A DNA stretch of 64,000 nt from Thunnus maccoyii (lineage: Eukaryota; Chordata; Actinopteri; Scombriformes; Scombridae): positions 18,012,501 through 18,076,500 of the forward strand of contig NC_056550.1 in the NCBI RefSeq assembly GCF_910596095.1, read 5' to 3'. The notes beneath the pieces were generated by a model. It was given only the letters and a program-made list of their open reading frames with translations. It did not search any database and was not told where the DNA came from. The stretch's first letter is position 1; each line of letters begins with the position of its first letter. A program made the position numbers and the translations under genes. This document shows positions 26,240-38,530 of this stretch, one piece after another.

Positions 26240-27267
26240 CTTATGTACCAGTGAAATAGTGAGAGTCAGTCTTTTATCATTGCCCAGAGGTTGGCCTTTT
26301 TAAGGCTGTTGAGGAGCAGCTAAATGGAAGGATACCCAAGAAGGCTCTGGGCTGCTGGGTCTTGGCATCAAATGTGAAAATGAATCCCTGCTAGCATGGC
26401 TTTGATACTTTGCATTTAAAGATTCAAATGAAAATACAATAAATGCACAAATTTAAGAGATATCTATTGGTAACGGACTAAGGAGGAGGTTGGTGCAAAA
26501 GGAAGAGAAGAAAAACCAAGCTGAATCATAAGCTTTAATTGTGCTTTTGGCTAAACCAAGACTCATGTAATTGGAGGCAGAGTACAAAAGATCCTGCGGG
26601 GGCTTGGACATGCTTAATCAAGAGTCATCTGATTGAATGGAGGGCATGGCATGCTGGAGGGCTTGGCCTGGGGACACATCGTTTTGAACTCCTGAAATTT
26701 AAAGTGAAAGAGAACATCAGCTACACAATTTTCATGACCAGGAGTGAAATTAGCTTGCAAAATGAGATTTAGAATGCATGACTAAGTTAAATGTCACACA
26801 AGACTGTTTATTATTGATATTATTGATTATTTCTATTGTAGCAGCATTGTCACAAAACATCATAATTTCTTCCCTGGTCCATCTGCTGCCCCATAGCGAG
26901 CAAGCGATGACAATTGGGTAAAGCTCATAAAGAGCAGGGGATTTGGATTTGCTGTTCAGGGACTGAATTTCAGTTGGTCAGACATATGCAAACCACTCAT
27001 TATTGTAGAATCCCCCAAAACCAACAAAAGAGGCCTCATCTGTAAAAAACTGGATTGAATACGAAGACTCACAAAGTCATTATAAAAGAAAGTTGAATAA
27101 GGAGAGACAAGTGAATGAAGCAAAAAGAATTGTTCATTATACAGATGATATTGATGATTAAGTGTTGCCAAAAGTCTTTGGCACTTAGACTCAACAGGGT
27201 GATTTTGAATCTAGGGACATCAGTCCTGAGCAGCAGCAAGATAAATCCCCCCATGGAGTCTAGACAT

Positions 27268-27306
27268 TGGTGGTGGTGGTGGTGGTGATGGTGGTGGTGG
27301 TGGCGG
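27268..27306 (+). repeat. (GGT)n microsatellite inside the Ngaro-like element
   Basis: About 12 GGT units with one GAT and one GGC interruption, within the zone where RNase H would be expected. Confidence 0.95.
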
Positions 27307-27642
27307 CTGATGACTTCTGCTCAGACTGATGAGGCTGATGAGGTTGATGAAGTGATGCAAAACAGCACCATGAAAGCACTAAGGCAGAGAGGGAGAAAAC
27401 ATAAAAAGAACAGACAAAAAGACAGCTGCAATATGATAGGCTGACAATGAAGGTGTGTCACTGTGCTATTGGTTAGATATGACCAGCTGATGTGAACAGC
27501 TGACATCTTAATTGACACCCAGGGGAATGACAGCAAGGAAATTATGAATGAGCATGCGTGAGGGATGGAAATGACAGATGGTTTGAGAAATAATACTACA
27601 GACCTGATCATGCAAAAGATAGTCTTTCTGACTGAACTTTCA

Positions 27643-28804
27643 CTAAGCTTCATAAATACCATTCCATTCATCACATAACAAGGTCCAAAACCACAGATCT
27701 GAGCAACAGCCTTTGTCTAAGACTTTAGTGTCTTCTAGATTTTGAACAGAATTAGCCAGTACTAGCAAGCATGATACGAATGAACGACCATGAGGGATGA
27801 TGCGCATAGCGAAGTAAAGGTGGCCTAATAGAAATAAGAGATCGCTTTTAAACAGAATGGCAGCAACAGAGCAGGATTTGATAGTTGCTCTGATGTCAGA
27901 CAGCTTGTCTTGTGGCAGTGATTCTTGTGTAAGCACAGTATCAAGGGTGATGCCGAGAAATTCCAAACACATGGAAGGGCCTACGGTTTTCTCTTCTGAA
28001 AGAGGAAAGAGAGGTACACCTAACTCATGGAAGGTTTTTGACTGTGGAAATGCTGCAAGCCAGTGGGGATGAGGGAAAGTCAACCACTAAAAAATCATCT
28101 GAAGGATGCAAGACATAAGGGAGTTTGCAGGTGTTGTAGAGAATCCAGCATGCTTCTGAAAAAGGGTTGAAAATGCAAGGGAAAATGCTACTGCTGCAAC
28201 TAAATGTCAATTTAACGGAAAAGTAAAACTTTGAACACCATTTTACACTGAAAAGATGCCATGGCAAGGGGTGGAGTGGCATGACTTCGAAGGCTTCTGT
28301 AATGTCTGCTTTTCCCAGCCATGCACCAACCCCTGCCAACTTAATCATCTGCATGGCATTATCTATAGAAGCATAGAACAAGGAAAAGGGCTCTTGAGGA
28401 ACTAAGCTGTTTATACTCTGAATGGAAGAATCATGACGAATTGAGAGATCAATAATGAGATGTTTTTTGTTTGAATATTTCCTGGCAGCAACACCTATGA
28501 GGCTTACTCTGAAGATAGAAAAGGGGGATTTTCACAATGGACCTAACATGTATTCATTTGTAACATCTTTTGATAGGAGCTTGTATACTACTTCTGGCTC
28601 CATAAGGGCATACTGCAAGTTTTTACAGACATGGGTCACTTTTGGGAGCCAGCATAGACCTGCTAGGTATCCTTGAACTACGCCAGTGATAAGGTAATTG
28701 ACAAAGCACCTATTAAGGTGATTTGAAAGAGATTTGGAGAGAGCTGGGACATTCCCTGGAGTTGAAGGATGCTTCATATTTTTTTCTCGGATTTTGCAAG
28801 ACAA
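27643..28804 (-). pseudogene. Ngaro-like reverse transcriptase / RNase H remnant
   Basis: Three open stretches on the minus strand read through the expected RT order. 28804-28532 has the N-terminal CKNLQYALMEPEVV and KDVTNEYMLGP motifs. 28381-28025 has motif A (ADITEAFEVMPLHP) and a YxDD-box equivalent altered to PSDD. 28083-27643 has the thumb motif FLGITLDT and the LWFWTLLCDEWNG connection to RNase H. Frames change and stops intervene. The altered YxDD box and the breaks indicate an inactive copy. The RNase H part beyond 27643 is not clearly readable. Confidence 0.78.
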
Positions 28805-28810
28805 AGCCTC

Positions 28811-29860
28811 CTAGGACACACAGAGCATGGGTGGCTGTCTCCACACCAACTCTGACTTCAGAGGATGGCTTACAGAATTTAACACTGGATGTTTTGGCTG
28901 AGATTTCAAAGTGGACCATTCTCGCAGAGCAGTTCTTGGACAGAGGGAGGTTGTGTGGGAGAAGGAACTGCAGATGGAGCAGGCTAGGGTTTTATGCCTG
29001 GTAAAATGTATGTTGATTAGGGGCATGTCGACCACAGACCAATTTAGTCTCTGATTGAATTTCTGGATATACATAGCAGCTTTGGCAGAGAAGGATTTAT
29101 GGTATTCATGAAAGAGAGAGCCACCGTAGGAGAGAGCAAGGTCTGAGATCATAGCTAAATAGGTGTCAAGCTCCTCCCTGCATTGTGGATAAAACTTCAC
29201 ATATGCTATCTGTATAGACACCGAAAGCAATGTTGAATTCTGCCAAAGTCAGAATTTTTGTTCCGGGATCGCTACCTTTGAGAACTACAGAAAAATCCCC
29301 TCAACCCACAAATGTTTTGTCAGCAGATTCGGAACAACATAACAGAATCTTCACCAGATTTATATCATGGCCTGTTAAAATTTGGTTCCTGAGGGAATCA
29401 GGAATTGCCGCTACAGGGGGCAGGAACCAAAAACCCATGGATGGAGTGGGGACTGCAGTTCCCAGGGTCCTGTGGGGTGTAACATCAGCAGGAAGCGGGA
29501 AGCTTGAACCGTCTCAAAGGTTGAAGAACATGGGTCCAGGTTTTTTAGATTACAGGCAGAGGAATTTGTGTTGTCTTCTGGTGAATGCATTCTGGCATTC
29601 ACGACATTGAGTGCGGATTTCACTTTGAGAAGAGCGGACAGGATGGATGCTTCAGTAGAGGTCACAGGTTCTGATCGCTTCAATCTTTTTGAGGGATAAT
29701 TGTCCACAGGTCTGCAAGAAGCCGATTGAGAAGCAGCGTTCCACTTTTGCCCGGGACACACTGCCTGCATGAGCAGTGCACGTGAGTCGCAGAGCCTCTT
29801 GCTTTCCAATTTTGTGCCCATATTAACAGATGTGTGGCTCTGTGTGACTGCTCTAAGCAT
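28811..29860 (-). pseudogene. Ngaro-like ORF1 (gag-like) remnant with zinc knuckle
   Basis: The open stretch 29230-28811 contains a conserved YR-retrotransposon ORF1 region (EELDTYLAMISDLALSYGG and EYHKSFSAKAA) and a perfect CX2CX4HX4C zinc knuckle at its residues 84-97. A second open stretch, 29860-29411, lies upstream in the same strand and is probably more ORF1. Its likely cysteine-rich part is scattered over frames. Stops separate the pieces, so this is not a working gene. Known: ORF1 products of these elements bind the element RNA. Confidence 0.7.
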
Positions 29861-31017
29861 GGCTGCTGTGGCGCATCATCTAAAGATTCAGCATCTTGCC
29901 TATTTTTTCCATGTGACATGTGCGGTTCTCAGCAAAAAAAAGACAGTGAAAATGATCTGTTGACAATCATAGTGACATCATATCAGCAACATTACACCTT
30001 TCACTATAGTCTCAAAGTCGATATCTGTAGAATATGTCACAGACATGAAAAAAATCTATAGTGTCAGCCTAGTGCGGGTCAGCCTGTGCGGTGTACAGGC
30101 AGGGAGCCTCTCTGGCAGGGAACTCTCCTGTTCACTTTCTGTGAGTTCAAACCAGGGCTCCTGCCTGTTGTTTTACCCGCTTCCAGACTGAGATTTGGTG
30201 TTGTTATTTTCATTATTTGTTGTCAGTTTCCCTCCTGACAGTTAATTTAGAGGTTTGTTTGTCGGAGTGTGCTTGGCTCATTTGGGGAACTTGGTGTTGT
30301 CTGGAAGGATTTTCTTCACTTGGAGCGGTGACAGCAGGGGTTTAACTGGTGGAATAATCAATATAATCAATAAAAAAAAACCCATCCTGCATGAGGAGTG
30401 TATGTGACTGACACAGAAATAGACCCAACCATGCCATCAGAAAGAAAGCTGTCTTCACTTCACATATTATTTATTTATTTTCACAACTGAGCACACACTT
30501 CTTAACCTTTTTTGTCTAAACTAAATATAAATGAAATATATAATGAAATGATATGAAACATTCATCTAACATTATTGATGGCCATTATGAAACTCAAATA
30601 TGTAGAAAGATAGGGTTGGCAGTAGCAGCGCCAAAGCAGCAACACTGTCTGTGTTGTGCAGCTTTACCTTTGAGAGGAGCGCTGTTTGAATTATAGGCAC
30701 TCACATTGGCAGAGCTTTCTTGACTCAGGAGGTAACCGAAGAGCTCTTTATGGTTAAGGCTGGATGGAACTAGATGTTGCGGGGGTATAGTGCTTCCAGG
30801 ATGCGGTTCATGGACCATCTGGCATGTCATTTGCGGGTGATGCGGGAGTTACAGTGTGGACAAGGGGCGTCTGATTCATTCTCAGAGCAAGCCTTCCCCT
30901 GAGGACCAGGACTCACTCTTCAAATCGGAGATGGTAAGAGATATAGCAACCACCAGAGCCAGAAGGTAAGATGGCAATTGCATGAGCAACAATAGCAGAG
31001 TCCACAATCTGAGAAAG

Positions 31018-31175
31018 CTGAAAGAGCAGGCAGCAATACTGATGCAGGGCAGCAGTGGCACTGACACAGCAGAGGGAGAGATGGGAAATTTTTGCAGCTT
31101 AAATAAACCGCCAAATTGGGAGGCATGTCACGTGTGTATGTAGCAGTGCAGCTCGAGTTGAACTAGCTCGCAGGC
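31018..31175 (-). repeat. Ngaro-like left split repeat A1
   Basis: Matches 25042-25197 in the same orientation. The best stretch (about 105 bases from GAAAGAGCAGGCAGC to AAATTGGGAG) shows only about a dozen differences. The outer part also shares an AACTAGCTC motif. It marks the 5' terminus of the minus-strand element. Confidence 0.85.
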
Positions 31176-34100
31176 GTCGCTTCATAAACAAACTGGTTCA
31201 ATAAAGTGGATCATAAATCTTTGACATTGACAAAGTGCTACAATTTTTATAGAGTAAGCAGAAACTTGTAAGAGCTTTAGTGGATCTAAACACTTTTGCG
31301 CTCATGATCCATAAAAGACCTATGGATGCAACTCTGTGATTTCCTTTGCAAACTCAAGCTTGCATGGACAGCTAATGGTATGAAGTTGAACATTACAGAG
31401 GATAGTGCAATGCAATTATCCTAATGTTCTCATGTAAAACGGTTTGATCATTTATCCCTGGAGCCACCCTGCAGCTTTCTGTTTATTCATGCACTTCAAA
31501 AAACAAAAACACATTTACATTTATACTGTAAATGCTCACAATCAAATGACGGCATAATCAAGTTCAAAAGTGTTTCATACAATATGAAGTACATCAGTCT
31601 ATGATTATTAACTTAGTGATGTTGAATGGGTCTGGAGAGGCTCACTTTAAGACAAATGGGCTATCTCGGGTTTGTTGCTGACAGTAGTGAATGCTTAAAT
31701 CCACATTAGTTACAGACATCAGCGTAGTGTAGTGTGCAACTGCTGAGCTGTTAGTGGTTCACTCTGACTTAAAATATAGTACTTATCCACAAAGATCCCC
31801 AGTAATATGACCATAGTAATATAATAATCACATTAATGTAATTAATTTGTGGTAATTTACTCTATACTGCACAGATAATATTGCAACTCCTAACAGTATT
31901 TTTTTAGGACTCTGCTCTACACTGAGAATCACCGCTCCTCCTCTTACCCAGAGTGGTTACAGTATTCAGTTGGCTCAGTAAGCACATAAATATCCTCATT
32001 ATTAACCATTTAAAAGCCTTAAACTACCATCCTTCAACCACTGTGCATCAAATAGATCTTATAAAGTATAAATTTCACTAAGTTAATCTGGTTAATTGCT
32101 TCCAAGACAGTAGTAAACAGTATTTTATGGGAAAATTTTACAATACAATGCAATAAAATGTGCATTACACATAACTTCGGGTGCAGCTCTAGGATGGTGA
32201 CAGCTTTAATGGAGGTGTTACAATGACTTAGAATGTGGCCATTAACATGATGACTGATATATCCGAACATTATGCACTAGTCCATAGTGGTACACTTTTG
32301 CTTAAATCTGCAGTGCATTGAGACTTACTGATTTTGATAGACTTCTTAAAAACAACGTACATCAACAGAGTCTCAGAATATAAAGGTAATCAGTTTAGAT
32401 TTCTGGTCAAGAATAGTAATCTGGAATTGTTGGGTTCCCTAAAATTTTGAGAAAATCAAAATGATAAAGCTATAAAGACCAGATAAATGTCTTCTCCTCA
32501 AGCTCTCTCTCCTCCATAGAGTCTGATGTCAGTCCATGTGGATAAAAGCTTCATCAGGGATGAACTTTTCACAGTTTTCTCTTGGAGCTCAGAGCACCTC
32601 AGGGACAGAGCATAACCCCAGATGCTGTACAGTCTCTATATGATATAAAGCAGTCCTCAAAGGCCAGGTCGATTTTGTTGTCAGGCACTATCACTCTGTA
32701 TTCACATTCACAGTCTGTCATAGGTGTTAATATGGATGCAGGATCATACAGAATAGCTATTTTTCTGTATAAACTCAATTAGCAAACAATCCACCATTCC
32801 TGGCTGTTTTGAGTGACAAAAGACAGTCTCTCTTTGGCTGTGCCGATAACAACAGCACAGGACAGGATAATATCTGCAGCGCTTCTCTAATTCTTGGTCG
32901 GACTGAGCTGATTATTCAGACCAGATTGCATTAGAAGATGATTCAAAATTCATCCACATTCATTTCTGAGAGGGTGGCTGTGAGCCTTGGAGCAAATTAG
33001 ACAAGTCCAGTTCAATCTCTCTGTAGGGAATTAAAAGGGCATCTGCCGCTCTGCACAGCTCTCTATTAACAGTAAAATGACAGCCTTTAATGTTGAATTT
33101 TGATGTGTAGGAGGACATCCATTCAAAAAGACTGTTGAAAAGGCCAAAGATCTATTCCTTTTAAATGTTGGTAGGTTTTTGAGGACAGGAGGGACATTTT
33201 AAGTTGAGTAGCATTGCAAAAAGATTGATCAGATTGCACCTGAATGCACAGCAACACATCAACCACCCAGGAAAAGAAAAAGGTTGCACAACTTAATTGT
33301 TTACAGTGCTTAGTTGATTATTCCAGTGTCTACAAGTCTTTTTGTGTTGTCAGTTTTATCATACAGTGAAGCTGGTAACTGGGTCCTTGTTACAGAAATC
33401 AGAGTCACTGCTGAATGTCAACACTCAATTATGCACAGAGGGAGTGCAAAAGAAGCCTTTGTATGTAATTTTTTACGCATGTGCACACTGTTTTTCATTG
33501 TTTTTGCCATTTGCTATTGTTAGTTATGACTAAAATGCAAACTCTGAATGCTTGTCAAAAACTTTACCTGCAATGCAGACCTCACAACATGTCATCAAGG
33601 AAAATATCAGTAATAAACTGATTAATTTATCTTATGATTTAAAATTTTAACTGATTAAATAATGTCTTCATATTTAGTGCAGTAAAACTGCACATATGCC
33701 TGCATGTTTTCAGTTTGTCATTCAGTAGATAGTATTTGATCACACAGAGAAATGTCTACTTCGGTACCAAAATAGTACTTAACAGTGACCTTATAAAAAG
33801 TAAATTATCATAAAAATGTACCATGTGCTATTTGTGAATTTCAGTGCATATTATCTAATAATCCAGTCCAATAAGACCAAAACTAACACAGTCTAAATGA
33901 TTCAGTTTTAGACCTTAGGATAGGCAGGTTAAAGAGGCTACTGCAATGCAAGTATTTCTCTGTTAACATAAAACATGGTTTGATCATTTGCCCTGGAGCA
34001 GCCCCCTGGCTTTGGTACTGTACATGTAAACCAGCAACGTGTTCAAAACACTTAAGTCAGCATCTTTAAGAGTTTTCCTTAAACTTACTGAATGTGCTGA

Positions 34101-34853
34101 GCTAGTGGATCCGTTTCCAACCCAATAACGGGAGGTAAATTGTTGTTCCACATTGCACCAGATAAGAATAATACTCAAGGCTGAAAATTATCTTACACCT
34201 ATTACAGTCTCTACTGAGAAACTGGCTGCCCTAATCTGCACCACCAAGAATAATTCTTACAAATTAAAATGTTTTTTAGGTAAACAAACATGAAAATTGC
34301 TCTGTACACAATAAATGCACCATTGCATCTACAGCCATAGGTTGTGAGAATTAAATAACAAGGTGATATAAGGGAAATGTACACTAGAGATTAAAATACC
34401 ACAATTAAAATAATGACATCCATTGGACAGCCAATATTTACAACATGTGTACTGTAGTTTAATTTACAGAAGGAGCTCATTGGTGTAATACTCATGTTTG
34501 TCCACTAGATAATGCTATTTTACTATGACAAAACAGTAAGTAGCAACAATCCATTTTGTTTTGGCACTCAAGCTAAATATGTGCCGTTTTGAGGCATGTT
34601 TTAACACATACTTGATGAAAAGCCTGTTTGAAAATTCAAGTGTTTTTTGTTTCTTGCTTTAAAGGCACAATCTGTGATTCAAATGTAATCAAAAAAAGTA
34701 GTTCCTCTACAAAAACTGAAAAACACTTGAAGGGGGCTTGGAATTACTCCCACATGGATTGAAAATATTTTAATACAGAGCTAACACCATGGAAAAACTT
34801 GAGATTCTCTGGTATTTTAAACGTTTTTTTCATGATTAATAGTTTAAAGGTCC
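31176..34853. other. Non-coding DNA, no gene found
   Basis: AT-rich. The part from about 32500 to 33110 is less repetitive and could include a conserved element. No coding exon could be supported. Confidence 0.6.
34361..34406 (+). repeat. ~45-base segment duplicated at 35748-35795
   Basis: AACAAGGTG, then GAAATGTACACTAGA and ATTAAAATACC, occur here and 1.4 kb downstream in the same orientation. The second copy directly follows the telomere-like repeat. Confidence 0.7.
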
Positions 34854-35232
34854 ATTGTGTAAGATTTAGCGGCATCAAGTGATCAGGTTGCAGATTGCAA
34901 CCAAATGAATACACCTCCCCTCACTCCCCAGGCATGTACAAGAACCTATGGTGGCTGCAAAACTTGCAAAAATGCAAAAAGTTCTAGAGCCAGTGTTTGG
35001 TTTGTCCGTTCTGGGCTACTGTAGGAACATGGCAGTGCAACATGGCAGCCTCCATGGAAGAGGACTTGCTCCCTGTGTGGATGTAAAGGGCTCATTCTAA
35101 GGTAACAAAAACACAACAATTCTTATTTTCAGGTGATTATATACTAATTAAAAGATACTTATGAATATTATATTCCATTTCTGCCAAGTCCATTCTGCTA
35201 GATGACACTAAATTCTACACACTGCACCTTCA
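34854..35232. mobile_element. TIR-bearing MITE-like element
   Basis: The left end (AAGGTCCATTGTGTAAGATTTAG) and the inverted right end (AAGGTGCAGTGTGTAGAATTTAG when complemented) form imperfect ~23-base terminal inverted repeats around about 380 bases. The interior (GGTTGCAGATTGCAACC, CCGTTCTGGGCTACTGTAGG) matches a non-autonomous element common in percomorph genomes as I remember it. It has no coding capacity. The superfamily is uncertain. Confidence 0.7.
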
Positions 35233-36715
35233 AGATCAGCCAGGAGATCCAAAGTGTTAATGTTTCATCTATAAGACGAGTTCTACACTTACATGAAGAT
35301 ACCTGTAGTTAATATGCTCATAAAAATCCTTTAATCCTCCTATTCTGTTCGCAAAGGGTTTAAACCCTTAGTGTTCGCAGGTCAAATTTGACCCATGTTT
35401 GAATTCAGTAATAAGCACTGAAAAAAACACTAATTATCATTCAGCAAAATGTTTTATCTGCTGAGTGACTTATTATTCACCCATAATCATAATATATATA
35501 TACTAACTTATTGTATTTTATGTACCTTAGACCACATTTAACTTACAATGTACAAATCATTTTTAGTTTGTGTGTGTGTGTGCGTCTGTGTGTGTGGGTA
35601 CACACTGTGCTAGGTTTGTGGTGAGATGTGTGAAATGAAGCATGAGAAAGCCCCAGCCTACATACTGCTATACACCAGGAGAACAGAAAAAAAGCTGATT
35701 TTTGTGTCAGTGGTTATGGTTAAGGTTAGGGTTAGGGTTAGGAAATTAACAAGGTGGTATGGAAAAGAAATGTACACTAGAAATTAAAATACCCTAAGGA
35801 AATGAATGTAAGTCTATGTAATTTCCCCAAAAGTGACCCAGATCAACGTGTGTGTGTGTGTGTCTGTGTGTTTGTATGTTTTCACATACAAGTACAGTAT
35901 ATTTCACACATCTAAACATGAAAACAGGTGAGTTCAACACTCTGTGTTAAAATGAGAGGCTACTAATTAAGATCCTTCTTCAGTGACAGTCAGTAGATTG
36001 GTGTATTTTCCAGTGTTACATAAAAAGGCTCAAGGCCTTTTTTTCCACATTAGTAGGTATATTGCACAATACTTCATTCACCAAATTGCAAAACTGGCAT
36101 CCTCCTCCACCCTTGTTACATCATCTTTTCACTTTACTTATTTTTTTAGGCGATACAGCAGGATCAATAAAGATTGGACACTGGGGCTGAAAAGGAATCA
36201 TCTTTTTTGTTCATCTGAATTTCAGTGAAAGGCCAAAAAATATTAAAACATCATTTTGCGAATGCAAAAAATATCACACAAAACATAACATTTCACTTTG
36301 AGGTATGTATCTAAACCATTAGGAAAGATGAGTCAACAGTGTGAAAAGCTATCAGCATAACAAAAGCAGCAACACAAAAAATTCTCAGTAAATGCAACAA
36401 GTTTGTCACCACTTCCTCCGCTGTCGAATACAACTCCTATAAAAGCAAAGGTGTGAAAGAGGAGGCCTATATAACCACAGTTCCTCTATATGCCAGAGAG
36501 CTATTTTTCACAGCTATATAAGAGAAATTGTGCACATATTGTGAGAACATTTAGACAGGCTGAATGTTGTACACTGCACTCACAGGCATGTTTGGGTTCA
36601 ACATTTATTCACATAGAAACATTCTGGATGTTGGTAAGATACACAACATAATTGAAAGGAACTTGTAGGGCTAAAGAGACTAGACAGACCAGTCTGTCCT
36701 CATGTTTTATGTATA

Positions 36716-36719
<4 letters not shown>
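35233..36719. other. Non-coding DNA with simple repeats
   Basis: Holds the telomere-like repeat, two (GT)n tracts and a perfect palindrome GGGTTTAAACCC at about 35358. A GTCAAATTTGAC palindrome lies at about 35383, as in some piggyBac-like MITE ends. No gene found. Confidence 0.55.
35717..35745 (+). repeat. Short interstitial telomere-like repeat
   Basis: GGTTAAGGTTAGGGTTAGGGTTAGG, about four TTAGGG-type units, next to (GT)n microsatellites at about 35570-35600 and 35848-35880. Confidence 0.8.
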
Positions 36720-36777
<58 letters not shown>

Positions 36778-36781
36778 TATA
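36720..36781. repeat. (TA)n microsatellite
   Basis: About 30 TA units with one C interruption. Confidence 0.97.
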
Positions 36782-37044
36782 TCACATTGCAATATGTGTG
36801 TATATGTAACATGTAGTAGTATGAGCTCCTGTAACCCTGTCTGGATAAGGTCATGCATTAAAATAAATTGATGAGATCATGCACTAAAATAAATTAGGCT
36901 TAAAGATTATATATTAAATATATATATTTCAAACGGAATAACATCTGTAGGACTTTCCAAACGCAATTTAATTTAGAATTTAAAACATATGAATACTAGT
37001 AGGATAAACAATTCAGACTTCTGGTCCTAGTTTGCCATCCTAGG

Positions 37045-37206
37045 ACCAGAATGAGAGAACACATTACATTTATTTTAAAGTCCTTACATTGGTTGCCTGT
37101 TAGTTTTTGTATTGATTCTAAAATGACTCAACTTGTCTTTAAAGCACTTCATGGTCTTTTGGTGAGGCAGCTTTCGGTTTTTATGCCGTCGGAACAGTCT
37201 GACTGA
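37045..37206 (+). pseudogene. 3' end of a LINE (CR1/L2/Rex-type) reverse transcriptase ORF
   Basis: A 53-codon open stretch ending in TGA reads TRMREHIT then KSLHWLPVSF and LVFKALHGL, the standard C-terminal end of this group of fish non-LTR retrotransposons. The downstream AT-rich sequence to about 37620 is probably its 3' UTR. The 5' part is missing; a short hairpin (CTGGTCCTAG/CTAGGACCAG) at 37021-37050 sits at the break. Confidence 0.7.
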
Positions 37207-38530
37207 GATTTGAAAGCAGCTCAAAGTGTATATATCTTCTATAGCCTGGATTTTGATTTGAATGTTTTATGGCTAGTATTTATTTTATTTTATTTTATCA
37301 TTATTTTATTTTATTCATGTTTTATAATATTTTATTCTCTCCCATCTATTTTAGGTTTTTTTATGGTTTTTTTATTACATTTTCAGCATTTCACATTCTC
37401 ATCTGCATTAGTCCCAAATTGTCTTACTGTTCACGTTTGTACTGAATGTCTTGTACAGATATCTGTATATCTGTATATATGTCAGTCATATGTACATCTG
37501 TATTTTGAATAGCACAACCTGTACAAAAGATGCAAATTAAGTTTGACTGACTGGTTGATTCTTCTCTTGTGAAAAGTCTTGCTGTGACTTTCTGAGGTGA
37601 AATGAAATTTAGGTGGATATAAAGCACTGTATATTCTTTCTCGTCTGGGTCCCTTTTAATAGGAAGGAAGCAGAAGGGGGAAAGGAGGAAATGGAATTTT
37701 GACTATAAAGCCATTTTTATGATTTTACTTACTTTACAGTTTTTCATTTAAACAAAAGGTCACCAGAAGACAAGTAGAAAAACTGTAAGAAAGTTTGATA
37801 TTCTGTCTTTATTTTTCTACTGAGGCCAATTTTCTCTTTCCTTCTTTCTACACAGTCAGCTGTCATGGTGTAACAGCCCTGCCAGTAACAGCCTTATGTG
37901 GTTTATAAACCAAAAGGAAAGTATTTTGCTCAATCGCTTACCATAAAGTGAATGTTTCACACCAGTGTGTGCTATCCACCCATTACCAAATCATTAATAT
38001 ATTTTTCAAGCTGGTTTGACCATGACAGCTTGTGCAAGAAGAAGTCATTACAATATACAATAAGCACCATTAAAGTCACTTTTACTGGCCTTGTAGATTA
38101 GTATGTGACATAGTGACATCACCAGTGTGGCTGCTTTGGAAATATTTGCACTTCTGACTGCAGCTTTATTGAAAGGTGACAAATTTGAAGTGACTCAGTG
38201 GTAGACGTCACTGTAAGATACAGCAGTTATACCCACCTACTCAGTCTCCAGTCTCCATTCTGACCTTTTCGTTCAGGGTTCATCAGGAAGTTATTGAGAC
38301 AGCTGAGCCATATTGAGGTTCTTCCTCATTGTTTGAGAATTCAGAAAGAAACCAGAGGAAAACAAACACAGCCAACACAAAACATCCCAAACTCTATATG
38401 TGCACAATCTTGGTATAGGCAGGAAGAAGGTTGTGAGATAACAGGAGACGCCCTGGATGCTCTCCATGATCATCTATTGGCTGGAAGTCACATTGGAAAA
38501 GAAACCAGAATAAAACTGTAGCATGACACT

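Larger units (their letters stand above)
24862..31175 (-). mobile_element. Degraded Ngaro-like tyrosine-recombinase retrotransposon
   Basis: Seen: read on the minus strand, the element runs A1 (31175-31018), decayed coding region, B1 (25336-25206), A2 (25197-25042), B2 (24993-24862). These are two pairs of direct repeats in the split A1-B1-A2-B2 order. The coding region holds an ORF1 remnant with a zinc knuckle, reverse-transcriptase pieces and a recombinase remnant, all broken by stops and shifts. Known: this terminal structure with RT and a tyrosine recombinase defines Ngaro/PAT-like YR retrotransposons; DIRS proper has inverted termini. Such elements insert by recombination and leave no target-site duplication, and none was obvious here. 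Total length is about 6.3 kb. It is too decayed to be autonomous. Confidence 0.82.

Noticed and set aside
30130..30160. tRNA-like B box (GAGTTCAAACCAGGG)
   Set aside because: No matching A box at tRNA spacing and no cloverleaf could be drawn.
32590..32725. Minus-strand ~40-codon stretch with cysteines (reads EYRVIVPDNKIDLAFEDC)
   Set aside because: Looks mildly coding, but there is no good acceptor, no neighbouring exon and no recognised family; likely chance.
35330..35400. Possible piggyBac-like MITE end (GTCAAATTTGACCC)
   Set aside because: Only one end was seen; no partner inverted repeat or TTAA duplication could be located.
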